The notes under the pieces: generated by a model | Seen by the model: only the letters and a program-made list of their open reading frames with translations | Database searches by the model: none | Told to the model about the DNA's origin: nothing | Program-made: the position numbers and the translations under genes | NCBI GenBank assembly: GCA_005879205.1 | Contig: VBLD01000008.1 | Location: forward strand, 459 to 12,366 | Length of the DNA stretch: 11,908 bases | Direction of reading: 5' to 3' | Source of the DNA: Deltaproteobacteria bacterium | Lineage (GTDB): Bacteria; Desulfobacterota; Binatia; DP-6 | Shown: positions 1-6,278 of the stretch, piece by piece | How positions within the stretch are numbered: position 1 is the first letter of the stretch | Layout of the letters: each line of letters begins with the position of its first letter

Positions 1-272
1 TAGCCGCAGTTCCCGGCCACCACGGAGGTGACGCCGTGAAAGCACGACGAGGTGGCGAAGGGCTCGAAGGAGAGCTGCGGGTCGTAGTGCGTGTGGACGT
101 CGACGATGCCGGGCATGACGACGAGGCCGTCGGCGTCGATCGTGCGACGCGCGCCCGAGAGGCGGCCGATGTCGGTCACGAGGCCGTCACGGATGCCGAC
201 GTCGGCGCGCCGCATGGGCAGGCCGGAGCCGTCCACGACGGTACCGCCCTTGATGATGGTGTCGAACGTCAT
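1..272 (-). CDS. N-acyl-D-amino-acid deacylase-type amidohydrolase (N-terminal part only)
   Basis: This is a partial gene: 90 codons are visible before the left edge. The N-terminus MTFDTIIKGGTVVDGSG is the small beta-sandwich start typical of urease-superfamily amidohydrolases. It is followed by PGIVDVHTHYDPQ, with the metal-binding HxH pair at residues 60 and 62, and by HGVTSVVAGNCG near residue 79. The GNCG motif and the HTHYDPQ context fit the D-aminoacylase/N-acyl-D-amino-acid deacylase group (amidohydrolase family 3), zinc enzymes that hydrolyse N-acyl or cyclic amide bonds. Its ATG overlaps the stop codon of the upstream aldehyde dehydrogenase as ATGA, so translational coupling is likely and it should be the third gene of the monooxygenase operon. 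The substrate cannot be judged because most of the barrel lies outside the window. Members of this family are often over-annotated as D-aminoacylases. Confidence 0.85.
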   Translation of the reverse strand, partial: MTFDTIIKGGTVVDGSGLPMRRADVGIRDGLVTDIGRLSGARRTIDADGLVVMPGIVDVHTHYDPQLSFEPFATSSCFHGVTSVVAGNCG

Positions 273-1696
273 GTTGTCCACCCGATGTACTTGAGCTCGC
301 TGTAGGCCCCGAGCGCCCAGCGGCCGCCGACGCGGCCGACGCCCGAGAGCTTGTAGCCGCCGAACGGCGCGTCGGGGTTCGGCGCGCTGCCGTTGATCTG
401 CATCGTCCCGGTGCGCACGGCGCGCGCGACGCGGAGCCCGCGCTCGGCGTCGCCGGTCCAGACGTAGCCGTAGAGCCCGTAGTCCGAGTCGTTGGCGAGC
501 GCGATCGCCTCGGCCTCATCCCGGAAGCGGATGGCGGTGATCACGGGGCCGAAGATCTCCTCGCGCGCGATCGCCATGTCGTTGCGGGCGTCGGTGAAGA
601 GCGTCGGCTCGACGTAGTAGCCGCGGGGGAGGTGCGGCGGCCGCCGGCCGCCGCAGGCGAGCGTGGCACCCTCCTCCCGGCCGCGGGCGATGTAGCGCTC
701 GACGCGCTCGCGCTGGGCCGCCGAGACGAGCGGCCCGACGACGACGCCGGGCTCGTGCGGATCGCCGATCCGGAGCGTCGGACCCGCCTCGGCCAGGCGG
801 CGCGTGACGGTCTCGTAGATCGGCTCCTCGACGAGCACCCGCGTCCCGGCAATGCAGATCTGTCCCGAGTGGAACGTCCAGACGCTCATCGCGCTCGCCA
901 GCGCCCGCTCGACGTCGCAATCGGCGAAGATGATGTTGGGCGACTTGCCGCCGAGCTCGAGGACGGTCCGTTTCATGCGCGCCGCCGCGGCCTCTTCAAT
1001 CCGGCGACCCACCGCCGTACTGCCGGTGAACGACACCATGTCGACGTCGGGCGAGCGGACGAGCGCCTGGCCGATCTCCGCCCCGTCGCCGTTCACGAAG
1101 TTCAGCACTCCGGGCGGCAGGACGGCGTCGACGATCCGGCAGAGCTCGGCAACCCCCAGCGGGTCGATCGGGGAGGGCTTCACGACCACCGCGTTGCCGC
1201 AGGCGAGCGCCGGACCGATCTTCCCCGCGCAGTTGGTCATCGGGAAGTTGAAGGGCGTGATGCATGCGACCACGCCGACCGGCTCCCGGACCGCCACGCC
1301 GGCGGGGGCTACCGGTTCCTCGGCGGCGGCCAGCGCGAGGTCGGCGGCGCGGCGGAGACGCGCGGCCACGGCGCGCACCTGCTGAGCCTGGGCGACGGCA
1401 CGCACCGCGCCCGTCTCGGCGATCGTCAGCTCGACGAGGCCGTCCATCTCGGCCTGGAACCGCTCGGCTGCCGTGCCGAGGAGCACCGACCGCTCGGCGC
1501 CGCTCATGGTCCGCCACGGGCCGCGCTCGAACGCCTCGCGTGCGGCCCGCGCCGCGGCCTCGGCCTGGGCGACGGAGCACGCGGGCGCGTGGCCGGCCGG
1601 CTCCTCGGTGGCCGGGTTCACGACCGGATAGGTCCCGCCGTCGGCCGGCACCCACCGGCCGCCGATCAGGACCTGGTCGAAGACCGGCACCGCCAT
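269..1696 (-). CDS. NAD(P)-dependent aldehyde dehydrogenase
   Basis: This is a 475-residue ALDH superfamily protein of normal length, which would oxidise an aldehyde to a carboxylic acid with NAD(P)+. Visible family motifs are TPFNFP (Asn150, oxyanion), VVKPSP (Lys173, cofactor), FTGSTAVGRR at 223-232 (Rossmann glycine motif), LELGGKSP (general base Glu247), GQICIAGTRV (nucleophile Cys281) and EEIFGP (Glu380, ribose binding). All catalytic residues are present, so it should be active. The gene lies 6 bp downstream of the monooxygenase stop codon. Its own stop overlaps the amidohydrolase start by 4 bp, so the three genes look like one operon. The upstream TGAGG is a modest ribosome binding site. 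The natural substrate is not evident; oxidation of an aldehyde released by the upstream monooxygenase is an inference from gene order. Confidence 0.95.
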   Translation of the reverse strand: MAVPVFDQVLIGGRWVPADGGTYPVVNPATEEPAGHAPACSVAQAEAAARAAREAFERGPWRTMSGAERSVLLGTAAERFQAEMDGLVELTIAETGAVRAVAQAQQVRAVAARLRRAADLALAAAEEPVAPAGVAVREPVGVVACITPFNFPMTNCAGKIGPALACGNAVVVKPSPIDPLGVAELCRIVDAVLPPGVLNFVNGDGAEIGQALVRSPDVDMVSFTGSTAVGRRIEEAAAARMKRTVLELGGKSPNIIFADCDVERALASAMSVWTFHSGQICIAGTRVLVEEPIYETVTRRLAEAGPTLRIGDPHEPGVVVGPLVSAAQRERVERYIARGREEGATLACGGRRPPHLPRGYYVEPTLFTDARNDMAIAREEIFGPVITAIRFRDEAEAIALANDSDYGLYGYVWTGDAERGLRVARAVRTGTMQINGSAPNPDAPFGGYKLSGVGRVGGRWALGAYSELKYIGWTT

Positions 1697-1702
1697 CGAA
1701 CC

Positions 1703-2786
1703 TCAGGCGGCCTGCGCCTTGAGTGCGGCCTCGCGCTGCCGCGTCGTCGAGTGCACGGGATCCTGGTCGAACTTCGGGAGGACGTGCTTGCCGAAGGTCT
1801 CGATCGACTCGAGCACGTACTTCTGGTCGAGCGTCAGCGTCAAGGGGGCGTAGATCAGCTGGTCGACGCCGAGCTCCTCGTACATGCGGATGACCTCGAC
1901 GATCTCCTCGGGCGCGCCGATCTGCCGCCCGCCCACACTGAGGCCTTCCTTCAGCGCCTCCGGCGTCGGGGCGGTGAGGTTCGCGATCCGGCCCTCCTTC
2001 GGCATGCCCTTCGGGCGCGGGATCGAGTCGAGCGCATTGAAGAAGTACTCGGTGAACGACTCGACCCGCGCGCGCGAGTAGAGCCAGCGCGCCTTGTCGC
2101 CATCGGGTAGGCAGAGCATGTTGGTCGTGACCGCGATGTTGTCGTTGACGTAGCCGGCCACGGGCGTCTTGCAGCGCTTGATCGCCTCCTTGTAGCCGCG
2201 CACGTTCTCGGCGATCTCGGCCGGCGTCCCGAAGGTGAAGCAGAGCGAGCCGAGACCCAGCTCGCCCGCCTCGACGAAGGTCGGCGGGCTCGAGCACGCC
2301 AGCCACATCGGCGGGTGCGGCTTCGAGTACGGCTTGGGCAGCACGTCGCGCGCCGGCATCCGGAAGTACCGGCCGTCGTACGTATACGGCTCGTCGCGCC
2401 ACATGCGCGGGATCTGCTCGAGCGCCTCGCGCCACATCGGCTTGGTCTCGGCCGCCGCGGCCGGTGCCGAACTCGACGCGCCCTTCGGAGAGGTGGTCCA
2501 TGGTCGCGATCCGCTCGGCGACCCGAGCGGGATGGTTCACGGGAGGCGTGATGTTCACGATCGCGAAGCCGACGTGGATGCGCTTGGTGCGCGCCGCGAC
2601 CCAGGAGAGGAAGACCTCGGGCGCCGGCTGGTGCGAGTAGTGTGTCAGGAAGTGATGCTCCGGCGACCAGTTGTACTTGAAGCCCGCCGCGTCGACGGCG
2701 AGCGACGCCTCGAGCTCACGGAGATAGCGGGAATGCTCGTCGTCCCACGGCGGCACGTGCATGTGCGAGAAGATCCCGAACTCCAT
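1703..2786 (-). pseudogene. Luciferase-like (bacterial LLM class) flavin monooxygenase, frameshifted
   Basis: The first ~110 codons (2786 down to about 2460) read MEFGIFSHMHVPPW... to EGRVEFGTGRG, a clear N-terminal half of a luciferase-like monooxygenase. This family uses reduced flavin and O2 to oxidise aldehydes, ketones or heteroatom compounds. The rest continues in another frame from about 2460 (ETKPMWREALEQIPRMW...) to the TGA at 1703, with family features such as PYSKPHPPMWLACSSP and GTPAEIAENVRGYKEA. Between the two frames, the dozen or so residues that relatives usually carry between GTGRG and ETxxMW appear to be missing. The change is therefore a short deletion plus a frameshift rather than one dropped base. 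The total of 1084 nt is not divisible by three. The start has a strong GGGAGG ribosome binding site 6 nt upstream. The gene may be a true pseudogene or intact in the organism with an assembly error at the GC-rich joint (2450-2467). It leads the operon with the aldehyde dehydrogenase. Confidence 0.85.
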
Positions 2787-2792
2787 CGGCTT

Positions 2793-2798
2793 CCTCCC
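2793..2798 (-). promoter_or_regulatory. Ribosome binding site of the luciferase-like monooxygenase
   Basis: GGGAGG on the minus strand, 6 nt before the ATG at 2786, is a strong Shine-Dalgarno match. It fixes the start at MEFGIFSH. Confidence 0.75.
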
Positions 2799-2805
2799 TT
2801 CGTCT

Positions 2806-2818
2806 GAACCGCTGGTTC
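2806..2818. repeat. Inverted repeat GAACC-GCT-GGTTC in the leader of the catabolic operon
   Basis: Perfect 5-bp arms flank a 3-nt centre. The repeat lies between the putative transcription start and the ribosome binding site of the monooxygenase gene. It could be a second regulator half-site pair or a small leader hairpin. Short palindromes also arise by chance in GC-rich DNA, so functional confidence is limited. Confidence 0.4.
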
Positions 2819-2823
2819 GTGGC

Positions 2824-2841
2824 TCCGAATTACCATTCGGA
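2824..2841. promoter_or_regulatory. Probable TetR operator palindrome
   Basis: TCCGAAT-TACC-ATTCGGA is a perfect inverted repeat with 7-bp arms and a 4-nt centre. It sits between the divergently transcribed TetR gene and the monooxygenase operon, the classic position for a TetR-family operator. It overlaps the best candidate -10 box for the operon, so binding would block RNA polymerase. The assignment rests on symmetry and position only; the binding protein is inferred to be the adjacent TetR regulator. Confidence 0.6.
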
Positions 2842-2856
2842 AATTCGACTTGTCAA
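2829..2856 (-). promoter_or_regulatory. Putative sigma70-type promoter of the monooxygenase operon
   Basis: The minus strand carries a perfect -35 box TTGACA (2856-2851), a 16-nt spacer and GGTAAT (2834-2829; 4 of 6 matches to TATAAT). Transcription would start near 2822, giving a leader of about 35 nt that contains the 2806-2818 inverted repeat and the strong ribosome binding site. The -10 box lies inside the palindrome at 2824-2841. Confidence 0.45.
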
Positions 2857-2878
2857 CCGTTTTTTCGAGTGATATGAG
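2850..2878 (+). promoter_or_regulatory. Putative promoter of the divergent TetR gene
   Basis: TTGTCA (5 of 6 matches to the -35 consensus), 17 nt, then TATGAG (4 of 6 matches). The predicted start point falls at or next to the GTG start codon at 2885, which would make the message leaderless or nearly so. This -35 overlaps the -35 of the opposite promoter, so the two promoters face away from each other over shared DNA. Confidence 0.3.
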
Positions 2879-2884
2879 CACGCC

Positions 2885-3553
2885 GTGCGACGGACGCCAC
2901 GCGACGAAGCCCGACAGGCGCGCACGGGCGTCTACCGTCAGCACATCCTCGAGGCGGCGGAGGGGGTCTTTGCCGACCGCGGGTTCGACGCGAAAGTGCA
3001 GGAGATATCACAGCTTGCCGGCCTCTCGATGGGCACCATCTACGCCATCTTCCCGAGCAAGCAGGAGCTGCATCGTGCCATCCTCGAGGCGCGCGGGCAG
3101 GAGCTGCTCGGGCTGGCGCGCGAGGTAGCCGGGCGCCGCCTGCCGCCGCGCGACGCCCTGCGGGCGCTGATCGAGGTCTACGTCGACTACTTCCTCGCCC
3201 ACCCCGCGTTTCTCCGGATGCATCTCCGCTCGGGCACGTCCTGGGCGATGAGCCCGTCGCCGGGGACCGACGAGCAGATCGAGAAGTGGCAGGAGATTCA
3301 CGAGCTCCAGTCCGACGTCTTCCGGCGCGGCATCGCCGAGGGGGTGTTCGTCAAGGAGGAGCCGGGCTACCTCGCCCGGCTCTTCACCGTCATGGACCAG
3401 GTGCTGCTGTCGGATTGGGTAGCCGGAGAAATGAAGGCGGGACGCGAGGAGCTGGTGCGGCGGCTCTGGCAGCTGGTGGAGCGCGCGTTCTGCCGCCAGC
3501 CGGCGGAGCGGTCACGCCGCCGAGCGGCCGGCGGGCGGCCCCATCCGGATTGA
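2885..3553 (+). CDS. TetR/AcrR-family transcriptional regulator, divergent from the monooxygenase operon
   Basis: This is a 222-residue protein of normal TetR length. The N-terminal DNA-binding domain covers about residues 15-65, with the helix-turn-helix at about 37-57 (VQEISQLAGLSMGTIYAIFP) followed by SKQELHRAILEA, the usual TetR signature. The remainder is the helical ligand-binding and dimerisation domain, ending in a basic Arg-rich tail. The start is GTG: an in-frame TGA at 2870 allows no earlier start, and the nearby ATG at 2874 is in another frame. No good Shine-Dalgarno sequence is present. It is divergent from the catabolic operon across 98 bp that carry a perfect palindrome, so it most likely represses that operon and itself, with relief by a substrate or acyl-CoA-type ligand. 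The effector is unknown. Confidence 0.92.
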   Translation: MRRTPRDEARQARTGVYRQHILEAAEGVFADRGFDAKVQEISQLAGLSMGTIYAIFPSKQELHRAILEARGQELLGLAREVAGRRLPPRDALRALIEVYVDYFLAHPAFLRMHLRSGTSWAMSPSPGTDEQIEKWQEIHELQSDVFRRGIAEGVFVKEEPGYLARLFTVMDQVLLSDWVAGEMKAGREELVRRLWQLVERAFCRQPAERSRRRAAGGRPHPD

Positions 3554-3602
3554 CCGCCGACTGACTGCCCGCTAGCTCTCGGATAGCCGCGTCCCTTTCT
3601 TC

Positions 3603-6224
3603 GTGCGATCTCGCCGCCAGCCTCGCTTCCGCCTCGCCGCTCTTCTGGTCCTTGCCGCCGGCGCGGCGCCACGTGCGGCGCCCGCCTTCGATCGCGACGT
3701 CCTCGCGGGACCGGTCGTCGAGGAATACCTGCGGGCAGTCGAGGCCGAGAAGCGCGCGCTCACGGGCCCGGAGCGAAAGATCGACCACGAACTGCGATGG
3801 ATGCTCTCCGGGCCGGGACCGCGGGCGCCGTCGCCGGACACGGAGCTTCGCGTGAGCATCCACCTTCGCTCGGCCGAAGCGGACGACGTGCGCGACCTCG
3901 GACGGTGCGGGCTGGCGCTCGAACGGCTCGACCGCGATACGATGCGGGCGGAGGGGCGCGCGCGGCTCGCGGACATCGAGCGGCTGGCCGAGCTTCCCTG
4001 CGTGACCGCGCTGCGACCGGTGCATCCCGGCTGGCTCCGCGTCGGCGCGGCAACGACCGAGGGCGATGTCGCCTCGCGCGCGCCACTGGTGCGGGCGCAG
4101 GGCTACGACGGGTCGGGAATCGCGGTCGGCGTCATCTCGGACGGCGTGGACCATGCCGCGCAGGCTCGCTCCACGGGCGATCTGCCATCCATCACGATCC
4201 CCGCCGATCCCCGCTGCCAGCGAGGCAGCGGCGACGAGGGCACCGCGCTCCTCGAGATCGTCCACGACCTGGCGCCAGGCGCGCGGCTGCTCTTCTCGAG
4301 CGGCAGCGCCAGCGAGATGACGTTCATCGACTCCGTCCGATGCCTGGCGGCCGCCGGCGCGAACGTGATCGTCGACGACCTCGGCTTCTTCGAGCAGCCG
4401 TTCTTCGAGGACGGCTCGATCGCCAGCGCGGTCAAGACGGTCATTCGCGGCGGCGTGTCGTACCATTCGGCGGCGGGGAACGAAGCGGGGGTCCATCTGG
4501 AGCAGATGTACCGCGCGTCGCCCGACCTGGGTTTTCACGACTTCCTCGGCGAACCCGGCAAGGTAGACGAGACCAACGACGTGAGCGTGGGGACACTGGG
4601 CACCCTCACCTGCATCCTGCAGTGGAACGACCCATTCGGTGCGGCAGCGGACGACTACGATCTCTTCGTCTTCGACGCCAATCTGAAGCTCCTCGCCGCC
4701 AGCACCAACAGCCAGACCGGCACCGAAGATCCGCTCGAGGAGGTCAGCGTTCGTGCGCCGGTTTCGCAGACGTTCAAGGTGGCGATCCGCAAGGCGGCGG
4801 GCGAGAGTCGGCTGCTGAGCCTCTTCTGTCTTTCGGGCGCGGGTCAGCAGTACGTGACACCGACGGGAAGCATCATCGGTCACCCGGCGCTCGGGGAAGC
4901 AGTCGCGGTCGGGGCGATCAACGTCTCGGACAGCGGGCTCGACACCGTCGAGAGCTACAGCTCGGAAGGACCGGCCGGCATCTTCTTCCCGGCGCCCGAG
5001 ACGCGCGCCAAGCCGGACATCGCGGCCTTCGACGGGGTCTCCATCTCGAACGCGGGCGGTTTTCCCCGTTGTCCACCCTTCTGTCGGTTCTTCGGCACCT
5101 CGGCCGCGGCGCCCCATTCCGCCGCCGTGGCCGCTCTTCTGCTCTCCAAGAACCCGTTCCTGACGCCGCCCGACATCCAGGATGCCCTCCGCGCGACGGC
5201 CGTGGACATTGGCAGCGCCGGGCCGGATGACGATTCCGGCGCCGGTCGGCTGGACGCGCTGGCCGCAGCGGACGCCATACAGCCACCCGAGTGCGCGCAC
5301 GACGGGGACTGCTCGGACGGCAACGTCTGCACGACGGACGCGTGCGAGCGCGGGGCATGCCAGCACGCGAGAGTCCCCGACGGCACGACCTGCAACGACG
5401 GCAACACCTGCACGCGGACCGACACGTGTCAGATGGGTGTGTGCACGGGCACGAATGCGGTCCTCTGCCAGCCACCTGATCAGTGCCACAACGCCGCCTG
5501 CGACCCGGCGACCGGCACCTGCTCAAGCCCCTCCAAGCCCGACGGCAGCCCCTGCAACGACGGCCAGGCGTGCACGCGGCCCGACACCTGCCAGAGCGGC
5601 GTGTGTAGGGGAAACGCCGTCGTCTGCCTCGCGTCCGACCAGTGCCACGAGGTCGGCATCTGCGACCCGGCGACGGGCGCCTGCTCGAACCCCGCGAAAC
5701 CCGACGGCAGCGCCTGCGACGACGGCAACGCGTGTACGCGGCCCGACACCTGTCGGAGCGGCGCGTGCACCGGCGGCGACCCCGTCGTGTGCGACGACGA
5801 TCATGAGCCGTGCACGGACGATGCGTGCGACCCGCAACGAGGTTGCCTCCATCCGCCACTCACCGGTGTGAGGAGCGTCACATGCTGGCTCGACGGAATC
5901 GAGGAGGCACTCGGAGCCGCATCGGCCAGCGACATCCGCGCGCCCGTCCGACGGGGCATCGGCACGGCTGTCATGGACCTCACCTCGCGTATCCAGCTCA
6001 CCGCCGAGGCCGCCCGCGCCGGCGACTCGAAGCGGGAATCCAGGATGCTTCACTCGGCACGACGGTCCTTCAAGCGTCTCGAGCGGGTGACGACCGGGGC
6101 GCGACATAAGCACCGGATGACGCGATCTCTCGCACACCTCATCCGCGATCGCCTTCGTCGAGCAATGGCGGAATTGATCCTCCTCCAGAAAGACGACGCG
6201 CTCGGAGCGCCTCCCGGGAGCTGA
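3603..6224 (+). CDS. Secreted subtilisin-like (S8/S53-type) protein with cysteine-rich repeats
   Basis: This 873-residue protein begins with a signal peptide (basic RSRRQPRFR, then a hydrophobic run, cleavage near residue 26-28). A subtilisin-like domain covers about 160-560. VGVISDGVD (Asp180) stands where D-[ST]-G is expected, EGTALLEI (Glu212) where HGTHVAGI is expected, SAAGN (Asn293) is the oxyanion motif and GTSAAAPH (Ser500) the nucleophile motif. A beta-rich insertion (about 305-412, with DDYDLFVFD) lies inside the catalytic domain. Residues 564-755 are cysteine-rich, with a 54-residue repeat starting at Cys597, Cys651 and Cys705. The last ~115 residues form a basic, probably helical tail. 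The start is GTG at 3603; an in-frame TAG at 3573 excludes much longer forms. It lies 49 bp after the TetR gene on the same strand, but a shared role is not evident. The fold is secure; activity is uncertain because the canonical His is replaced by Glu. Confidence 0.9.
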   Translation: MRSRRQPRFRLAALLVLAAGAAPRAAPAFDRDVLAGPVVEEYLRAVEAEKRALTGPERKIDHELRWMLSGPGPRAPSPDTELRVSIHLRSAEADDVRDLGRCGLALERLDRDTMRAEGRARLADIERLAELPCVTALRPVHPGWLRVGAATTEGDVASRAPLVRAQGYDGSGIAVGVISDGVDHAAQARSTGDLPSITIPADPRCQRGSGDEGTALLEIVHDLAPGARLLFSSGSASEMTFIDSVRCLAAAGANVIVDDLGFFEQPFFEDGSIASAVKTVIRGGVSYHSAAGNEAGVHLEQMYRASPDLGFHDFLGEPGKVDETNDVSVGTLGTLTCILQWNDPFGAAADDYDLFVFDANLKLLAASTNSQTGTEDPLEEVSVRAPVSQTFKVAIRKAAGESRLLSLFCLSGAGQQYVTPTGSIIGHPALGEAVAVGAINVSDSGLDTVESYSSEGPAGIFFPAPETRAKPDIAAFDGVSISNAGGFPRCPPFCRFFGTSAAAPHSAAVAALLLSKNPFLTPPDIQDALRATAVDIGSAGPDDDSGAGRLDALAAADAIQPPECAHDGDCSDGNVCTTDACERGACQHARVPDGTTCNDGNTCTRTDTCQMGVCTGTNAVLCQPPDQCHNAACDPATGTCSSPSKPDGSPCNDGQACTRPDTCQSGVCRGNAVVCLASDQCHEVGICDPATGACSNPAKPDGSACDDGNACTRPDTCRSGACTGGDPVVCDDDHEPCTDDACDPQRGCLHPPLTGVRSVTCWLDGIEEALGAASASDIRAPVRRGIGTAVMDLTSRIQLTAEAARAGDSKRESRMLHSARRSFKRLERVTTGARHKHRMTRSLAHLIRDRLRRAMAELILLQKDDALGAPPGS
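5391..5867 (+). repeat. Tandem 54-residue (162-bp) cysteine-rich repeats within the subtilisin-like gene
   Basis: Three successive units start at 5391, 5553 and 5715. Each begins with C-[ND]-D-G and contains the motifs CTRxDTC, GxCxG and, later, CDP; the third unit is divergent and shortened. The first two units also agree closely at DNA level. The pattern resembles extracellular disulfide-rich stalk repeats. A further related Cys-rich half-unit lies just upstream (about 5292-5390). Confidence 0.8.
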
Positions 6225-6278
6225 CCGCGGGCGGAAGCCCCCTTGCGCCTCGGCGCGCGCCTCTGGTAGCCGGCGCCC

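Noticed and set aside
632..2110. 492-codon plus-strand open frame opposite the aldehyde dehydrogenase and monooxygenase
   Set aside because: Compositionally biased translation with many Arg and His and no recognisable motif; the minus-strand genes are certain.
996..2460. Continuation of the first monooxygenase frame (to a 596-codon protein) into the aldehyde dehydrogenase region
   Set aside because: After about residue 110 it becomes out-of-frame, Arg-rich text; the real C-terminal half is in the other frame, so this is a product of the frameshift.
3554..3602. Gap between the first TetR gene and the protease gene examined for a terminator or promoter
   Set aside because: No convincing hairpin, promoter boxes or strong Shine-Dalgarno sequence could be made out in these 49 bp.
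3390..5489. Long open frame (699 codons) on the minus strand opposite the subtilisin-like gene
   Set aside because: Its translation is Arg/Ala/Val-rich low-complexity text without domains. It is the usual antisense artefact of high-GC codon use over a gene with clear protease motifs.
5391..5867. Regular 162-bp repeats considered as a CRISPR-like or tandem DNA element
   Set aside because: They are diverged, in frame, and encode a cysteine-rich peptide repeat; no short repeat/spacer pattern is present.
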